This document shows, in pieces, positions 1 to 8,943 of a DNA stretch of 64,000 nucleotides (its first letter is position 1; every line of letters starts with the position of its first letter). The position numbers and the translations under genes are program-made. The notes below the pieces were generated by a model that saw only the letters and a program-made list of their open reading frames with translations, was not told the DNA's origin and made no database searches. The DNA is from Rhodopirellula baltica SH 1 (GTDB taxonomy: Bacteria > Planctomycetota > Planctomycetia > Pirellulales > Pirellulaceae): the NCBI RefSeq assembly GCF_000196115.1, contig NC_005027.1, forward strand, positions 3,720,001 to 3,784,000, read 5' to 3'.

Positions 1-598
1 CCATCGCTTCCGCGTCGCCTCGCTGAATTTTGGACAACAGTTGTTTGATCGTCTTGATCCAACGCTTCGCGACTTTGTCGTTCACGTCGGCGTTTTCTCG
101 CCAAGCAACGACCTCCGGCAGAACCCACTGACCCTTGCGATCTTTCACCAATCCTTGGTTCCGTCGCCAGACTTCCGTGAGTATCCACTTCCCGTCCTTC
201 CGCGTGTAACCCAGCGCGGCCCGGGCGTTGGGATGGTCGGGTAGCAAGTCGATTGTTCGCAGCAAGTGATACTGCCGTTGCTGCAGCAGATTGTTTTGCC
301 GGCACCAAGTCGCAAGCTCGTAATGTGCTTGCCCGTCCTGGCCGGCTTCGACGACGCGGCGCCGGTATTCCTGAAGCTTTTCATCGCCAACAATCATTCG
401 CGAGTTCGCTTTTGCGATCGCGACAGAGAGGTCTTGATCGACCTGCACCAAGACGTAGGGCGTCTTCTTCGATTCCACCTCGCGAACCTTGCCGGTCAAC
501 TGTCCACCGGTGCTGAGCAACAAAGTGTCCGCCTCCGCCGCCCGAACTGGCAGGCATGCCACGCCAGTCGCGAATACCCCCCGCGCGATCAATCGCAT
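1..598 (-). CDS. Partial exported hypothetical protein (3' end outside window)
   Basis: An open frame runs from an ATG at 596-598 leftwards off the window edge, 199 codons without a stop. The first ~20 residues (MRLIARGVFATGVACLPVRA) look like a short signal peptide, so an exported protein is likely. After it comes a beta-type segment (LLLSTGGQLTGKV) and then a helical stretch around residues 90-140 in which LATWC, HLLRTIDLLPDHPNAR and ALGY are spaced like a tetratricopeptide-type repeat followed by GKW. I do not recognise a named family; the pattern of WC, P-H-AR and LGY is seen in several planctomycete exported proteins (from memory, not searched). The 253 bases between this start and cysH probably hold both divergent promoters. 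Confidence 0.7.
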   Translation of the reverse strand, partial: MRLIARGVFATGVACLPVRAAEADTLLLSTGGQLTGKVREVESKKTPYVLVQVDQDLSVAIAKANSRMIVGDEKLQEYRRRVVEAGQDGQAHYELATWCRQNNLLQQRQYHLLRTIDLLPDHPNARAALGYTRKDGKWILTEVWRRNQGLVKDRKGQWVLPEVVAWRENADVNDKVAKRWIKTIKQLLSKIQRGDAEAM

Positions 599-817
599 TT
601 TCCGACGAAAAGATGACCGAGGTGTCGGTTGCAAGCGGCGAAAAGTATCCATGGCTCGGTTCTTTGGCTCATCAGACGAAATGGAGCGACCTTTCCAATT
701 ATACGTCAAAGTCGTGACGATCCAGTTTGATCGGCTCAAGCGGACCGCTTCGGCGGCCGATGGGGATACTTGACCATTCAGATCATGTTTGTAAGGTTTC
801 ACACTTCCAAAGTCATT

Positions 818-838
818 CAGACCGTTTTTTGCGGTCTG
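818..838 (+). promoter_or_regulatory. Leader hairpin abutting the cysH ribosome binding site
   Basis: CAGACC (818-823) and GGTCTG (833-838) form a 6-bp stem with a 9-base T-rich loop. The last stem bases run directly into TGGAG (836-840), the only Shine-Dalgarno-like sequence before the cysH ATG at 852. The stem could tune translation of the reductase. This is inferred from position; no known riboswitch class is recognised. Confidence 0.35.
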
Positions 839-851
839 GAGATGAGTCGCA

Positions 852-1769
852 ATGCCCATTCGCCTGAACGAGACAGCCGTGGTGAACCCCACTTATGTCC
901 CCTCTGAATCCGAATCCACACCTGTCTCGGCTGAGCCAGCATCCAGACCGTCGTTGCGTGTTCTCACGCCGGCTGAGATCGCTCACAACGCGGCTGCTGC
1001 GGGCCCTGACGTCGATGCGCAGGGGATTCCAACCAAACGTGGTGCCCTGGCGGCGGATCCTCCCCTGGCTCCCACAGACGAATTTCTGGCCGAACTGAAG
1101 CGAGACAGCGATTCATTGGAATCCGCGACTCCACAAGAAGTGCTGAAATGGGCGGTGGATCGATTTGCCCCGAAATTCACCATGGCGACCGCCTTCGGCC
1201 CCGAAGGCATGACGATCATTCACATGCTCGCCGAAATTGCTCCCGAAACGCCAATTTTCAACTTAGAAACCGGCTACCAATTTCGAGAAACTCTCGATCT
1301 TCGCGAGAAGGTCAAGGAACGCTACGGGATCGAAGTCCAGTACAAATACCCGTCGACGACGGTCGAGGAATTCGAAACGCTCCATGGCGGACCGCTCTAC
1401 AAGACCGACCCCAATCGCTGCTGCTTCGAACGCAAACTACGCGTGCTACATCGTGCGGCCAGTGGTTGGCATGCATGGGCCAGCGCTATCCGTCGCGACC
1501 AGAGCGAAGATCGTGCGAAGGCTCCGATCGTTGGCTGGGACAAGAAATTCCAGCTGGTAAAGATCAGTCCTCTGGCAAACTGGACCAAAAAAGATGTTTG
1601 GTCGCTGATCTCGAAAGAGAGCATCCCATACAACCCATTGCACGACCAAGGCTATCCGAGCATCGGATGCCAAGCTTGCACGCGTCCTGTCCAACTTGGC
1701 GAAGACGAACGAGCAGGTCGTTGGAGTGGATTCCAAAAGACCGAATGCGGATTGCACACCTCGGAATGA
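852..1769 (+). CDS. cysH: Phosphoadenylyl/adenylyl-sulfate reductase (assimilatory, Fe-S type)
   Basis: Reduces activated sulphate (APS or PAPS) to sulphite in cytoplasmic cysteine synthesis. The 305-residue protein has an extra ~75-residue low-complexity N-terminus, then the adenine-nucleotide alpha hydrolase-like fold. The catalytic ECGLHT motif sits near residues 298-303. Cys190-Cys191 and Cys273-x-x-Cys276 give the CC...CxxC set that binds a 4Fe-4S cluster in plant-type and many bacterial APS reductases, so use of APS (possibly both substrates) is more likely than the clusterless PAPS-only enzyme of enteric bacteria. The start at 852 is the first ATG in frame; the conserved domain begins much later, so a downstream start cannot be excluded. 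An Rrf2 regulator follows 36 bases after the stop. Confidence 0.93.
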   Translation: MPIRLNETAVVNPTYVPSESESTPVSAEPASRPSLRVLTPAEIAHNAAAAGPDVDAQGIPTKRGALAADPPLAPTDEFLAELKRDSDSLESATPQEVLKWAVDRFAPKFTMATAFGPEGMTIIHMLAEIAPETPIFNLETGYQFRETLDLREKVKERYGIEVQYKYPSTTVEEFETLHGGPLYKTDPNRCCFERKLRVLHRAASGWHAWASAIRRDQSEDRAKAPIVGWDKKFQLVKISPLANWTKKDVWSLISKESIPYNPLHDQGYPSIGCQACTRPVQLGEDERAGRWSGFQKTECGLHTSE

Positions 1770-1805
1770 CCTTGGTCGGTTGAACCTAGTTCGGAGAAAT
1801 TTGCG

Positions 1806-2231
1806 ATGGTGATCAATGCTGCCGTTCATTACGCCTGTTTGGCGATGATGGATTTGGCGATGCACAGCAACGACGGGCAACCGGTCCGCACGTCCGAGAT
1901 CACTTCGCGCCATGACATCCCTGGACCCTATTTGGTGCAGATCCTTCGCACATTGAAGTCGACCGGTTGGGTCCGTGCGGTGCGAGGTTCCCAGGGTGGT
2001 TACGTTTTGGCCGTCGACCCGGATTCGATCACCTTGCTGGACATCGCCGAAGCAATTGGTTGCACGGAATCCACTGATCGTGGTGACCAACCAATGTCCG
2101 ATGCCCAACACGCTCTTCAGCGGCGATGGAACGAAGCGTCGGAAGAATCTCGAAAACGTCTCGCTCGCGTTCGTCTTGGCGATGTCGTCCGCGAATGCCA
2201 AGACGTTGCCGCTCCGATGTTTTACATCTGA
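1806..2231 (+). CDS. Rrf2 family transcriptional regulator
   Basis: A 141-residue winged-helix protein of the Rrf2 family. The N-terminal HTH (residues ~5-65, with IPGPYLVQILRTL) and the wing with RGSQGGYVLA are typical. In IscR, RsrR or NsrR three cysteines near residues 90-105 hold an iron-sulphur cluster; here only one Cys lies in that loop (GCTEST) and another near residue 132, so the cluster triad is absent. That is closer to CymR-like members, which respond to cysteine metabolism through protein contacts. Its place 36 bases after the APS reductase gene on the same strand suggests it controls sulphur assimilation, perhaps autoregulating this two-gene unit. Confidence 0.88.
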   Translation: MVINAAVHYACLAMMDLAMHSNDGQPVRTSEITSRHDIPGPYLVQILRTLKSTGWVRAVRGSQGGYVLAVDPDSITLLDIAEAIGCTESTDRGDQPMSDAQHALQRRWNEASEESRKRLARVRLGDVVRECQDVAAPMFYI

Positions 2232-2425
2232 GCGAGTGTTCTCTCTTTATGAAGCAAGAGCCCTGTCTTGACGAGGCGATTGCTCAGCCCCTCAACAACA
2301 ACGTCTGTTTGCGTTGAGTGGATCAAGACTGCTCGTACGCAGCGATGCACTAGCACCTCATTGCAGATCAAGATCGCGGCACGCTGGAATCAACAAGGAC
2401 CATTCGAGATCGCATGCTATCAATC

Positions 2426-2473
2426 AACGAACAACGCCACCGATCCCATGAGCTGGAATCGATGGCGTTCGTT
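2426..2473 (-). terminator. Large imperfect inverted repeat downstream of flagellin
   Basis: The arms 2426-2447 and 2455-2473 pair over about 19 positions around a 7-base loop, with a 3-base bulge. The mismatches on the plus strand become G-U pairs when read on the minus strand, so the fold is better as flagellin mRNA. It lies between the converging Rrf2 and flagellin genes. There is no good U tract, so it may be a 3' stabiliser or a weak terminator. Confidence 0.45.
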
Positions 2474-2504
2474 CTTAAAAGGTTGCCTGGGCCAAGAAGT
2501 CAGA

Positions 2505-4562
2505 CTACCCGAGCAACGACAACACGTTCTGCGGGTTTTGGTTTGCAAGCGATAGAACGTTCGTTCCCGATTGAACCAAGATTTGAGCCCGCGTCAGATT
2601 GGCTGACTCTTGTGCAAAGTCAGCATCACGGATCGAGCTTTCTGCTTCTTCCAGGTTAGCGAGCGTTTCGTTCAAGCTGACCAAGTTGCTCTCCAAGCTC
2701 GTTGCCTGGAATGCACCGAGTCGACCGCGAAGGCTGGTGACTTTGTCAATCACTTCGTCGATCACCGATGCCGCACCGTTGACATCGTTCGTCAAGCTTT
2801 TTGCTTGACCACTGCCCAGTTCATACAACCGACCGTTGGCACCACCGAGTTGGCCGGTGCTCAGACTCCCGATGCCCAAACGAGCTTGCTGGTTACTGGT
2901 GACGTCTGGCCCCAATTGGAACAACGCACCACCACCGGTGATCGAGAACGAGAAGTTCGCGGAACTTCCATCGTCGACGGTGACTTCCAAATCCAGCGAT
3001 GATGTGTTGATCGACAATGTGTTGGCACGACCGTTGGCTTCCACACCATTGACCGTCGCCACAATGTCTTGTCCGGTCGCCCGTGTTTCAGCCAGCGACG
3101 ATTCGAAGGTCCCTGAAGTTCCTTCATTGATCACATCAATGTTGATCAATGCTTCGGAACCGTAGGCGGTGGACGTGAACTGCAATTGACCTGTTGCGGT
3201 GCTCGCGGAGATTCCCGTGCTATCGCTAACCAAGTTGATCGCTGCCGCGATTTGGTCTTGTCCTGTTCCGCCAGCAAAGTTGAACGTCTCGGCACCGGAC
3301 GCACCGTTCAGCTGAAACACCAAGTCATCCAACAGCACTTCTCCACCGGTGTTGGCGGTTGTCAGTGGTGATTCAGGAGCGACAAACGCGTTCGAACCAG
3401 AGTTGTTGGTGCTCGTGAATAGGTTGGTGCCTTCGTCGTCCTGCACGGCATCGATGGCCGTCGCGATCGCAGCGTAATCGCGATTGGTTGGCGTCGCGGC
3501 TTGCGAGTTGAAGGTAACCGTCAGAATTTTCTGCTCTTCGTCGAACGAAGCGGTCGCGGCATCATCGGCCGTCGCATCATTCAGATCGATAAACTCGATC
3601 TGAACATTGTTGAATTCCGAGCCTTCTGCGATGGCATCAATCTGAAACGCAACATCGGCGGTGACATCGGTGGGCAATGCCGCTGGAGTACCAGCGACCG
3701 CTGTTCCGGAAGCCGAAAATCCATCTTCCGCGCTGATCAGGTTCTGGATGGCAACCGCACTTGCATCCGCGTCCGCTTCACCAGGGTTCGCTGAATCACC
3801 AGTGAAGTTCCCCGTGACGGTTAGCACGCCAGTTGTGTCGTCGTACGACACTACACCCGTGTTCGAATTATTAGGATCATCCACGAAAGCAACGCTGGTG
3901 AAACCTTCGGGCCCGACGATGTCAATCGATTCGCCATTGATGTCCGCCGTCGTCGAACTACCGAAACTGACGGATGCTGGTGCTGCCGGGCTGAACCCAC
4001 CCGTCGTAACGGTTGCTTGAGTTGCTTCGGACTGGACGACGACTTCAACGTCAATCTGACCAGTGATGCCCAAGTTCGCTTGATCGATGTTGACGTCACG
4101 AATCGAATCGACGGTCCCGGCGGTGGACACGAAGTCCAATGAACCATCCAGAAGCTTCCGACCTTGGAAAGTCGTCGTTTGTGCGATTCGGTTGATGGCT
4201 TCGAGTGACGAGTCGATCTGCAACTGGTTTGCAGCGATCTCTTCTTTGGACAGAGCCCCATTGTTGGCCGCTTCGACGACCAAACCACGAACGTCGTTGA
4301 GCAAGTTGCTGACTTGACCAAGAGCACTGTCGGCGGTGCTGATGATTTGGCTTGCACGCCGCGTGTTACTAATCGCTCGACCAAGGCTGGTCACTTCGCT
4401 TCGCAACGCCTCACTCGCAATCAAACCGGCCGGGTCATCCGCCCCGCTGTTGATTCGCAAACCCGTGCTCAATCGAGTCAATGCCGTTTGCAAGTCTTCG
4501 TTGCTTGCCTGTAAGCGGTTTTGTGCAACGAGTGACGAAACGTTGGTATTGATTCTTGTCAT
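2505..4562 (-). CDS. fliC: Flagellin, large form
   Basis: Structural protein of the flagellar filament. The 685-residue product has the conserved N-terminal D0/D1 region (residues 1-~150: MTRINTNVSSL start, LSTGLRIN, DDPAG, then the QTALTRL-type coiled coil) and C-terminal D1/D0 region (last ~100 residues: LANLEEAESSIRDADFA, ending NVLSLLG). Between them is a ~430-residue variable, Asp/Thr/Ser-rich and almost Lys-free insert that would form the exposed outer domain. Typical flagellins are 270-500 residues, so the insert is long. In the leader, 4653-4667 (GCGGC-5-GCCGC) can form a short hairpin. I could not find a convincing sigma-28 or sigma-54 promoter in 4563-4760. No other flagellar gene is nearby. 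Confidence 0.96.
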   Translation of the reverse strand: MTRINTNVSSLVAQNRLQASNEDLQTALTRLSTGLRINSGADDPAGLIASEALRSEVTSLGRAISNTRRASQIISTADSALGQVSNLLNDVRGLVVEAANNGALSKEEIAANQLQIDSSLEAINRIAQTTTFQGRKLLDGSLDFVSTAGTVDSIRDVNIDQANLGITGQIDVEVVVQSEATQATVTTGGFSPAAPASVSFGSSTTADINGESIDIVGPEGFTSVAFVDDPNNSNTGVVSYDDTTGVLTVTGNFTGDSANPGEADADASAVAIQNLISAEDGFSASGTAVAGTPAALPTDVTADVAFQIDAIAEGSEFNNVQIEFIDLNDATADDAATASFDEEQKILTVTFNSQAATPTNRDYAAIATAIDAVQDDEGTNLFTSTNNSGSNAFVAPESPLTTANTGGEVLLDDLVFQLNGASGAETFNFAGGTGQDQIAAAINLVSDSTGISASTATGQLQFTSTAYGSEALINIDVINEGTSGTFESSLAETRATGQDIVATVNGVEANGRANTLSINTSSLDLEVTVDDGSSANFSFSITGGGALFQLGPDVTSNQQARLGIGSLSTGQLGGANGRLYELGSGQAKSLTNDVNGAASVIDEVIDKVTSLRGRLGAFQATSLESNLVSLNETLANLEEAESSIRDADFAQESANLTRAQILVQSGTNVLSLANQNPQNVLSLLG

Positions 4563-4828
4563 GGGTGGCGAACTCCGTTTCCGATTGACTTCTATCTAAG
4601 TCAGGAAAGGCCGCAGATCCGCGGTCGTGACTCAGAAGCAAAAAGTGGGGCAGCGGCCTCATGCCGCAAACCGGTGTTTGATTTCTTCGTTCCTATCGTC
4701 CGGCTCACCCCGATGATGGCAATCAAACCGCCTGAATCAACGTCTGTTGCGGCGGCATCACGTTGCACGAGGAATCATTGGTAGAATCAACGCAACGTGA
4801 CCAACTTGCCCGACTGGAATTTTTTGAC

Positions 4829-5806
4829 ATGCCAGCCTTCTTTCAAGCCTCACTCGACCGCCCCGTCATCCATCGCCTTCCGGCCCGATGCACTCGGCTC
4901 TTGTCCATCGCCGCGTGCTTCCTGGCGATGTCGGCACCCATCCTCAACCAAGATTTGGTCGCTCAAGAATCGGGCGAGAACAGCGTTCTTTCTTCGCCTG
5001 TCGTCAATTCGACCGACTTCACCGCAGACAAAATTCGCGAAGCTCATCGTAAATCTCACCAAGGATTCAGCAGCGACGAACTGATCCTGCAAGATGAGCT
5101 TCGTGACGCGTTTCTCCAAGAATTAGGCATCGATCCAAACCAAGAATCTCAGTTCGATCGACAGCGTGCCGCCTTGCGAGCATTGCTGCAACTTCGCAAA
5201 CGAGGTGACCTGAATGTCCCCACCACCCAGCGTTCGTCGGAGGCCTCCGAGTCGATCAACGCCGCCATTCCAACCGCCGAAATAGCGATTCGCACCGTTT
5301 TGGATCGTCACGACGCGATGATTGACGACGTTCTGTGCGATCCACGAATGAGAAACGAATTGCAGGAAGAAGCCGAGCGTTTGTCAAAAGGCATCTACCC
5401 AGAAACCGTTCGCCGTGCCGTCCTGCGGCTTCGCAAATCCAGACGCCTTCGGCCCGAGCTCGTCCTCCGAGTTGCCGATTGGGATCGAACCGTCACCACA
5501 CATCCAATGAAACAGCTGGATCTAGATTCACTGCCCAATACGCCGGGCGTCTATCTCTTCCGCGATTCAACTGGTTATCTCTACATCGGTGAGGCGATCC
5601 GATTGCGCGACCGTATCGGTGATCATTTGCGAGGCAGTCACAACGCTGGACTGGCAAGTATCCTGGGCGATGACGCAACCAATCCAGTGACGTTGGAATT
5701 GCACGCGTTCCCAAACGATTCACCGGCGAAGAAGTTGACGGTCAGGCGTGCCTATGAAAGCGAACTCATCCGCAGCCGGCATCCTCGATTCAATCTTCAA
5801 CCATAG
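4829..5806 (+). CDS. Exported GIY-YIG domain protein
   Basis: The 325-residue protein has a hydrophobic N-terminal segment (LLSIAACFLAM, within residues 1-45) that looks like a signal peptide or anchor, a helical middle region of unknown type with R/E-rich heptads, and a C-terminal GIY-YIG nuclease fold. The last 90 residues contain TPGVYLF, YLYIGEA, RLRDRIGDH, the acidic YESELI and the final FNLQ Asn, so the usual Tyr/Tyr/Arg/Glu/Asn catalytic set seems complete. GIY-YIG proteins normally act on cytoplasmic DNA; an exported version would act in the periplasm-like space or at the membrane. I start at ATG 4829; an in-frame TTG at 4763 would lengthen the n-region. Function is not known. Confidence 0.75.
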   Translation: MPAFFQASLDRPVIHRLPARCTRLLSIAACFLAMSAPILNQDLVAQESGENSVLSSPVVNSTDFTADKIREAHRKSHQGFSSDELILQDELRDAFLQELGIDPNQESQFDRQRAALRALLQLRKRGDLNVPTTQRSSEASESINAAIPTAEIAIRTVLDRHDAMIDDVLCDPRMRNELQEEAERLSKGIYPETVRRAVLRLRKSRRLRPELVLRVADWDRTVTTHPMKQLDLDSLPNTPGVYLFRDSTGYLYIGEAIRLRDRIGDHLRGSHNAGLASILGDDATNPVTLELHAFPNDSPAKKLTVRRAYESELIRSRHPRFNLQP

Positions 5807-5933
5807 CTCGCAGTTAGCAACCACTGCGGGTTGTAACGATTGAACCGATTAAGGAACCTTGGCAGGACATTCGACCGGTGATTTTGTTTTGAATTGCCCG
5901 CCTGAGTGACAAACGCGAACTACGTTGGCGTTT

Positions 5934-6623
5934 ATGAAATCGCTCGTCCCAGCCGTTCTGTGTCTCACCGCGATCACACTCGCATGCGAATCGCCATCTG
6001 CGTTTGCAGATTGGTTGACGATGCCGAGCACCTACACCCACGACGTCGCATCCGGACAACGCGTCACTCAGTTCGCACCGATTGACGCCCCGACGACCGC
6101 GATCACACAAACGCTTCGCACCAGTGGCTACACTCACTTTCGCAGCACCATCGCGTACGGCCAATCAGCCGACAACTATCACCGAGTGGAAGAGTGGGGC
6201 GATCCGGTACGACCTTATGGGGAATGGCGTTTTCCCTACCGCCCTTACAGCACTCCTTATCCCAATTGGGGCCAACCCTATGGTGGCCTGAACATCGGAC
6301 TGGGTGGTGGCTATGGATGGGCGGCACCCACGCAGTACGGACCTCAGCCCAATCCATTTGGATACGGCCCCGGATACCACGGCCAGCAACCGGGTGGACA
6401 ACATCCCGGCGGCCCCAACGGTCCTGGCAACGCCAACGGTCCCGGCAATACAAACAATCCCGGCACCAATCCCGGGCACGGACATCACCGTGGACATGGG
6501 CGCGATCGCAATCCAAATCCTGCCGCCGGCACCAACCAGTTCGCACCTTACCCATCGGGGCAGGGCACTCCGTATCCGGTCGCCCCTTACTATGATGGCT
6601 ACTATCCCAACTATCGCGACTGA
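5934..6623 (+). CDS. Secreted Gly/Pro/Asn-rich low-complexity protein
   Basis: A 229-residue protein with a clear signal peptide (MKSLVPAVLCLTAITLACES, cleavage likely after AFA near residue 26). The mature part begins with an ordered ~60-residue segment and then turns into low-complexity sequence rich in Tyr-Pro-Gly (YGPQPNPFGYGPGYHG), Pro-Gly-Asn repeats and a His/Arg patch (HGHHRGHGRDR), ending in Tyr-rich PYYDGYYPNY. Such composition fits a cell-wall, stalk or matrix protein, but no named family is recognised. An in-frame TTG three codons upstream is an alternative start. Confidence 0.75.
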   Translation: MKSLVPAVLCLTAITLACESPSAFADWLTMPSTYTHDVASGQRVTQFAPIDAPTTAITQTLRTSGYTHFRSTIAYGQSADNYHRVEEWGDPVRPYGEWRFPYRPYSTPYPNWGQPYGGLNIGLGGGYGWAAPTQYGPQPNPFGYGPGYHGQQPGGQHPGGPNGPGNANGPGNTNNPGTNPGHGHHRGHGRDRNPNPAAGTNQFAPYPSGQGTPYPVAPYYDGYYPNYRD

Positions 6624-6655
6624 ACCAATTCCCTCGCGACGATGGCCAGTCGAAA

Positions 6656-7471
6656 TCAGCGACCTCGTTTAGCCAAGATGCCGTTCATCACCGGTGGCGA
6701 TACACGATCGGCGTAAACCAACGCTTTCCCACCGAGACTCAAAATCACTTCGCTGCGACCGCGTTTGATCGCCAACAAGGTCGCTTGAGCAACTCGCCTC
6801 GGCGGCCAACTACCAATGCTGTTTGATTTTTGGTCTGGTTCTGTCTCAACCAATGAATCAAAGAACTCACTGCGAGTGGTGCTGGGACTGACCAAGGTCA
6901 CTCCAATTCCGTCGCCCACCAATTCGGCTCGCAACGAATCGTTCCAGCCATGCAGTGCAAACTTGCTGGCGCAGTACTCGCTCTTGTCCGGAACCGCTCG
7001 GTGGCCCAAGACACTGCCGATGTTACAAATCACCGGCCGTCCACCATTCTGCGAAACCGATCGCAGGCGTGGCAGTGCATCACGCGTCCAATCGACGGGA
7101 GCGAAGAAATTCACCTCCATCACCCGCCTCATGCGTTCAGGTGAAGCATCCGCGAAAGGTCCAATCGCTCCCACGCCGGCGTTGTTGACTAGCAGATCCA
7201 ATCTGCCATCGCCGAGAGAGTCCGCAACGTTCAATGCGGCCATGCGAGTCGAAGCCTCCGTCACATCACCGGCGATGCAGTGCACACGCTCGGGCCGCGA
7301 CGTCGAATTGGCAAGCTCCGTCAATCGCTCGCGACGGCGAGCCACCGCGACTACGTGAGCACCTTGGTCGACAAGCATTCGAGTCAACTCGAACCCAATG
7401 CCGCTGCTTGCGCCGGTGACGATTGTCACGGAGTCCTGAGGATCCCAAACCTGCTGAAACGGCAGCGGCAT
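6656..7471 (-). CDS. Short-chain dehydrogenase/reductase (SDR)
   Basis: A classical SDR of 271 residues using NAD(P)H. The nucleotide motif TGASSGIG is at residues ~19-26, RRRE after the second strand points to NADP preference, NNAG is near residue 91 and the catalytic SEYCASK (Tyr-x-x-x-Lys) near residue 161, with a Ser in NIGSVLG before it. The substrate cannot be read from sequence. It begins only 2 bases after the stop of hflX and is therefore very likely cotranscribed with it, although no functional link between the two families is known to me. Confidence 0.9.
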   Translation of the reverse strand: MPLPFQQVWDPQDSVTIVTGASSGIGFELTRMLVDQGAHVVAVARRRERLTELANSTSRPERVHCIAGDVTEASTRMAALNVADSLGDGRLDLLVNNAGVGAIGPFADASPERMRRVMEVNFFAPVDWTRDALPRLRSVSQNGGRPVICNIGSVLGHRAVPDKSEYCASKFALHGWNDSLRAELVGDGIGVTLVSPSTTRSEFFDSLVETEPDQKSNSIGSWPPRRVAQATLLAIKRGRSEVILSLGGKALVYADRVSPPVMNGILAKRGR

Positions 7472-7473
7472 GT

Positions 7474-8853
7474 TTAAGCCACATCGCTTGAACGTTCAAC
7501 GGATTCTTCTGATGAATCCTCGCTTGAGTCTTCGAGCTCTTCTTCCGAAGCGGTTTGTTTCCACATTTCGAGCGTCGTCGGCGTGACGCTCAACGCGCTG
7601 CGATTCACAGTTCCCATTGCCGATGCTGGCATGCGAACTCGCACAATGACATGGTCGTTTCCAAACTCACGCGACTCGATTTTGCCGGTTGCTGAAAGGA
7701 ACGAAAGCAATTTGCCATCATGATGAGCGACACCGATCTCGACATCCAAAAACTCGCGAGACAAGGCTTCGCCGACCGCTTGAGCCAAAGGCTTCAAACC
7801 TGAACGCGAGCGTGCACTAACGGGGATGGCGTTGGGATAACGATCCAAGACGCGATTCAAATCTCGTGGGCTGGTGATCGCATCAATCTTGTTGAGTACC
7901 AACAAAGTGTCTTTTGCTTCGATGCCCAACTCTTCGAGCACTTGATACACCGCGCTGATTTGCTCAAAGACCTGCGAGCTACTCGCATCAGCAACGTGCA
8001 ACAACAATTCGGCTTGGCGAGTTTCTTCAAGCGTTGACTTGAAACTTGCGACCAACGAGTGAGGAAGATCCCGAATGAAACCAACCGTGTCGCTGAGCAA
8101 CACGTGCCCCCACTCAGGCAAATGCCAACGCCGTGTTCGAGTGTCAAGCGTTGCAAACAATTTGTCCTGTGCCATCACACCGGCATCGGTCAGAGCATTC
8201 ATCAACGTGCTCTTACCGGCGTTGGTGTAGCCGACCAAAGACACCGTCGGCGAATCCGATCGAGCCGCGACTTGTCGTTCGCGTCGCAGCTCAACGCTCT
8301 TCAGCTCAGTCTTCAAGTCGTGAATGCGTTTTTGTGCCAACCGGCGGTCAACTTCCAATTGCTTTTCACCCGGACCACGCATGCCCACGCCCATCGACTG
8401 ACGCGACAAGTGAGTCCACATGCGTTTGAGGCGAGGCAGTGAGTATTCCAGTTGAGCCAACTCAACGGCCAAACGCGATTCGTGTGTTCTTGCCCCCGCC
8501 GCAAAGATATCCAGGATCAACTCGGTTCGGTCGATCACTTTCGCGTTGGTCTTCTTTTCCAAGTTGCGAATCTGCGCCGGACTCAAATCGTTGTCAAAGA
8601 TCACCACATCGGCTTCATGGCGTTCCACCATCAGACGCAGTTCTTCGACTTTGCCTTTGCCCAAATAAGTTGAGTGATCGGGCGTGGAGCGACGTTGAAT
8701 CAACTCATCGACCACTTCGGTTCCTGACGTGGTCGCCAACCCATGCAATTCTTCCAACGGATCTTCTTCGACCACGGTGTCGGGCAAGATCAAACGAGCC
8801 AAAATACTACGCTCGGGAGCGTCGTCGTGCAGGGTGATGTGTTTATCTGACAC
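7474..8853 (-). CDS. hflX: GTPase HflX
   Basis: Ribosome-associated GTPase that splits stalled ribosomes under stress in model bacteria. The 459-residue protein has the HflX N-terminal domain with the glycine-rich GPGEKQLEVDRR linker (residues ~150-165), then the G domain with GYTNAGKST (G1, ~205-213), DTVGF (G3) and NKID (G4). The C-terminus ends in an acidic Glu/Ser tail. The start is a GTG at 8853; no better start exists upstream. uvrC lies 90 bases upstream on the same strand and an SDR directly follows, giving a likely uvrC-hflX-SDR unit. Confidence 0.95.
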   Translation of the reverse strand: MSDKHITLHDDAPERSILARLILPDTVVEEDPLEELHGLATTSGTEVVDELIQRRSTPDHSTYLGKGKVEELRLMVERHEADVVIFDNDLSPAQIRNLEKKTNAKVIDRTELILDIFAAGARTHESRLAVELAQLEYSLPRLKRMWTHLSRQSMGVGMRGPGEKQLEVDRRLAQKRIHDLKTELKSVELRRERQVAARSDSPTVSLVGYTNAGKSTLMNALTDAGVMAQDKLFATLDTRTRRWHLPEWGHVLLSDTVGFIRDLPHSLVASFKSTLEETRQAELLLHVADASSSQVFEQISAVYQVLEELGIEAKDTLLVLNKIDAITSPRDLNRVLDRYPNAIPVSARSRSGLKPLAQAVGEALSREFLDVEIGVAHHDGKLLSFLSATGKIESREFGNDHVIVRVRMPASAMGTVNRSALSVTPTTLEMWKQTASEEELEDSSEDSSEESVERSSDVA

Positions 8854-8943
8854 GAGGTGGAGGATGCCTTGGTTTTAAAGGTTGGATGCGGAGTCAACGA
8901 CTCCATTTTACTCTCAATACGGACCCTTCGCACACCGAAAGGT

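Noticed and set aside
1446-2201. 251-codon minus-strand frame
   Set aside because: It lies antisense to cysH and the Rrf2 gene, has shadow-type composition and no domain.
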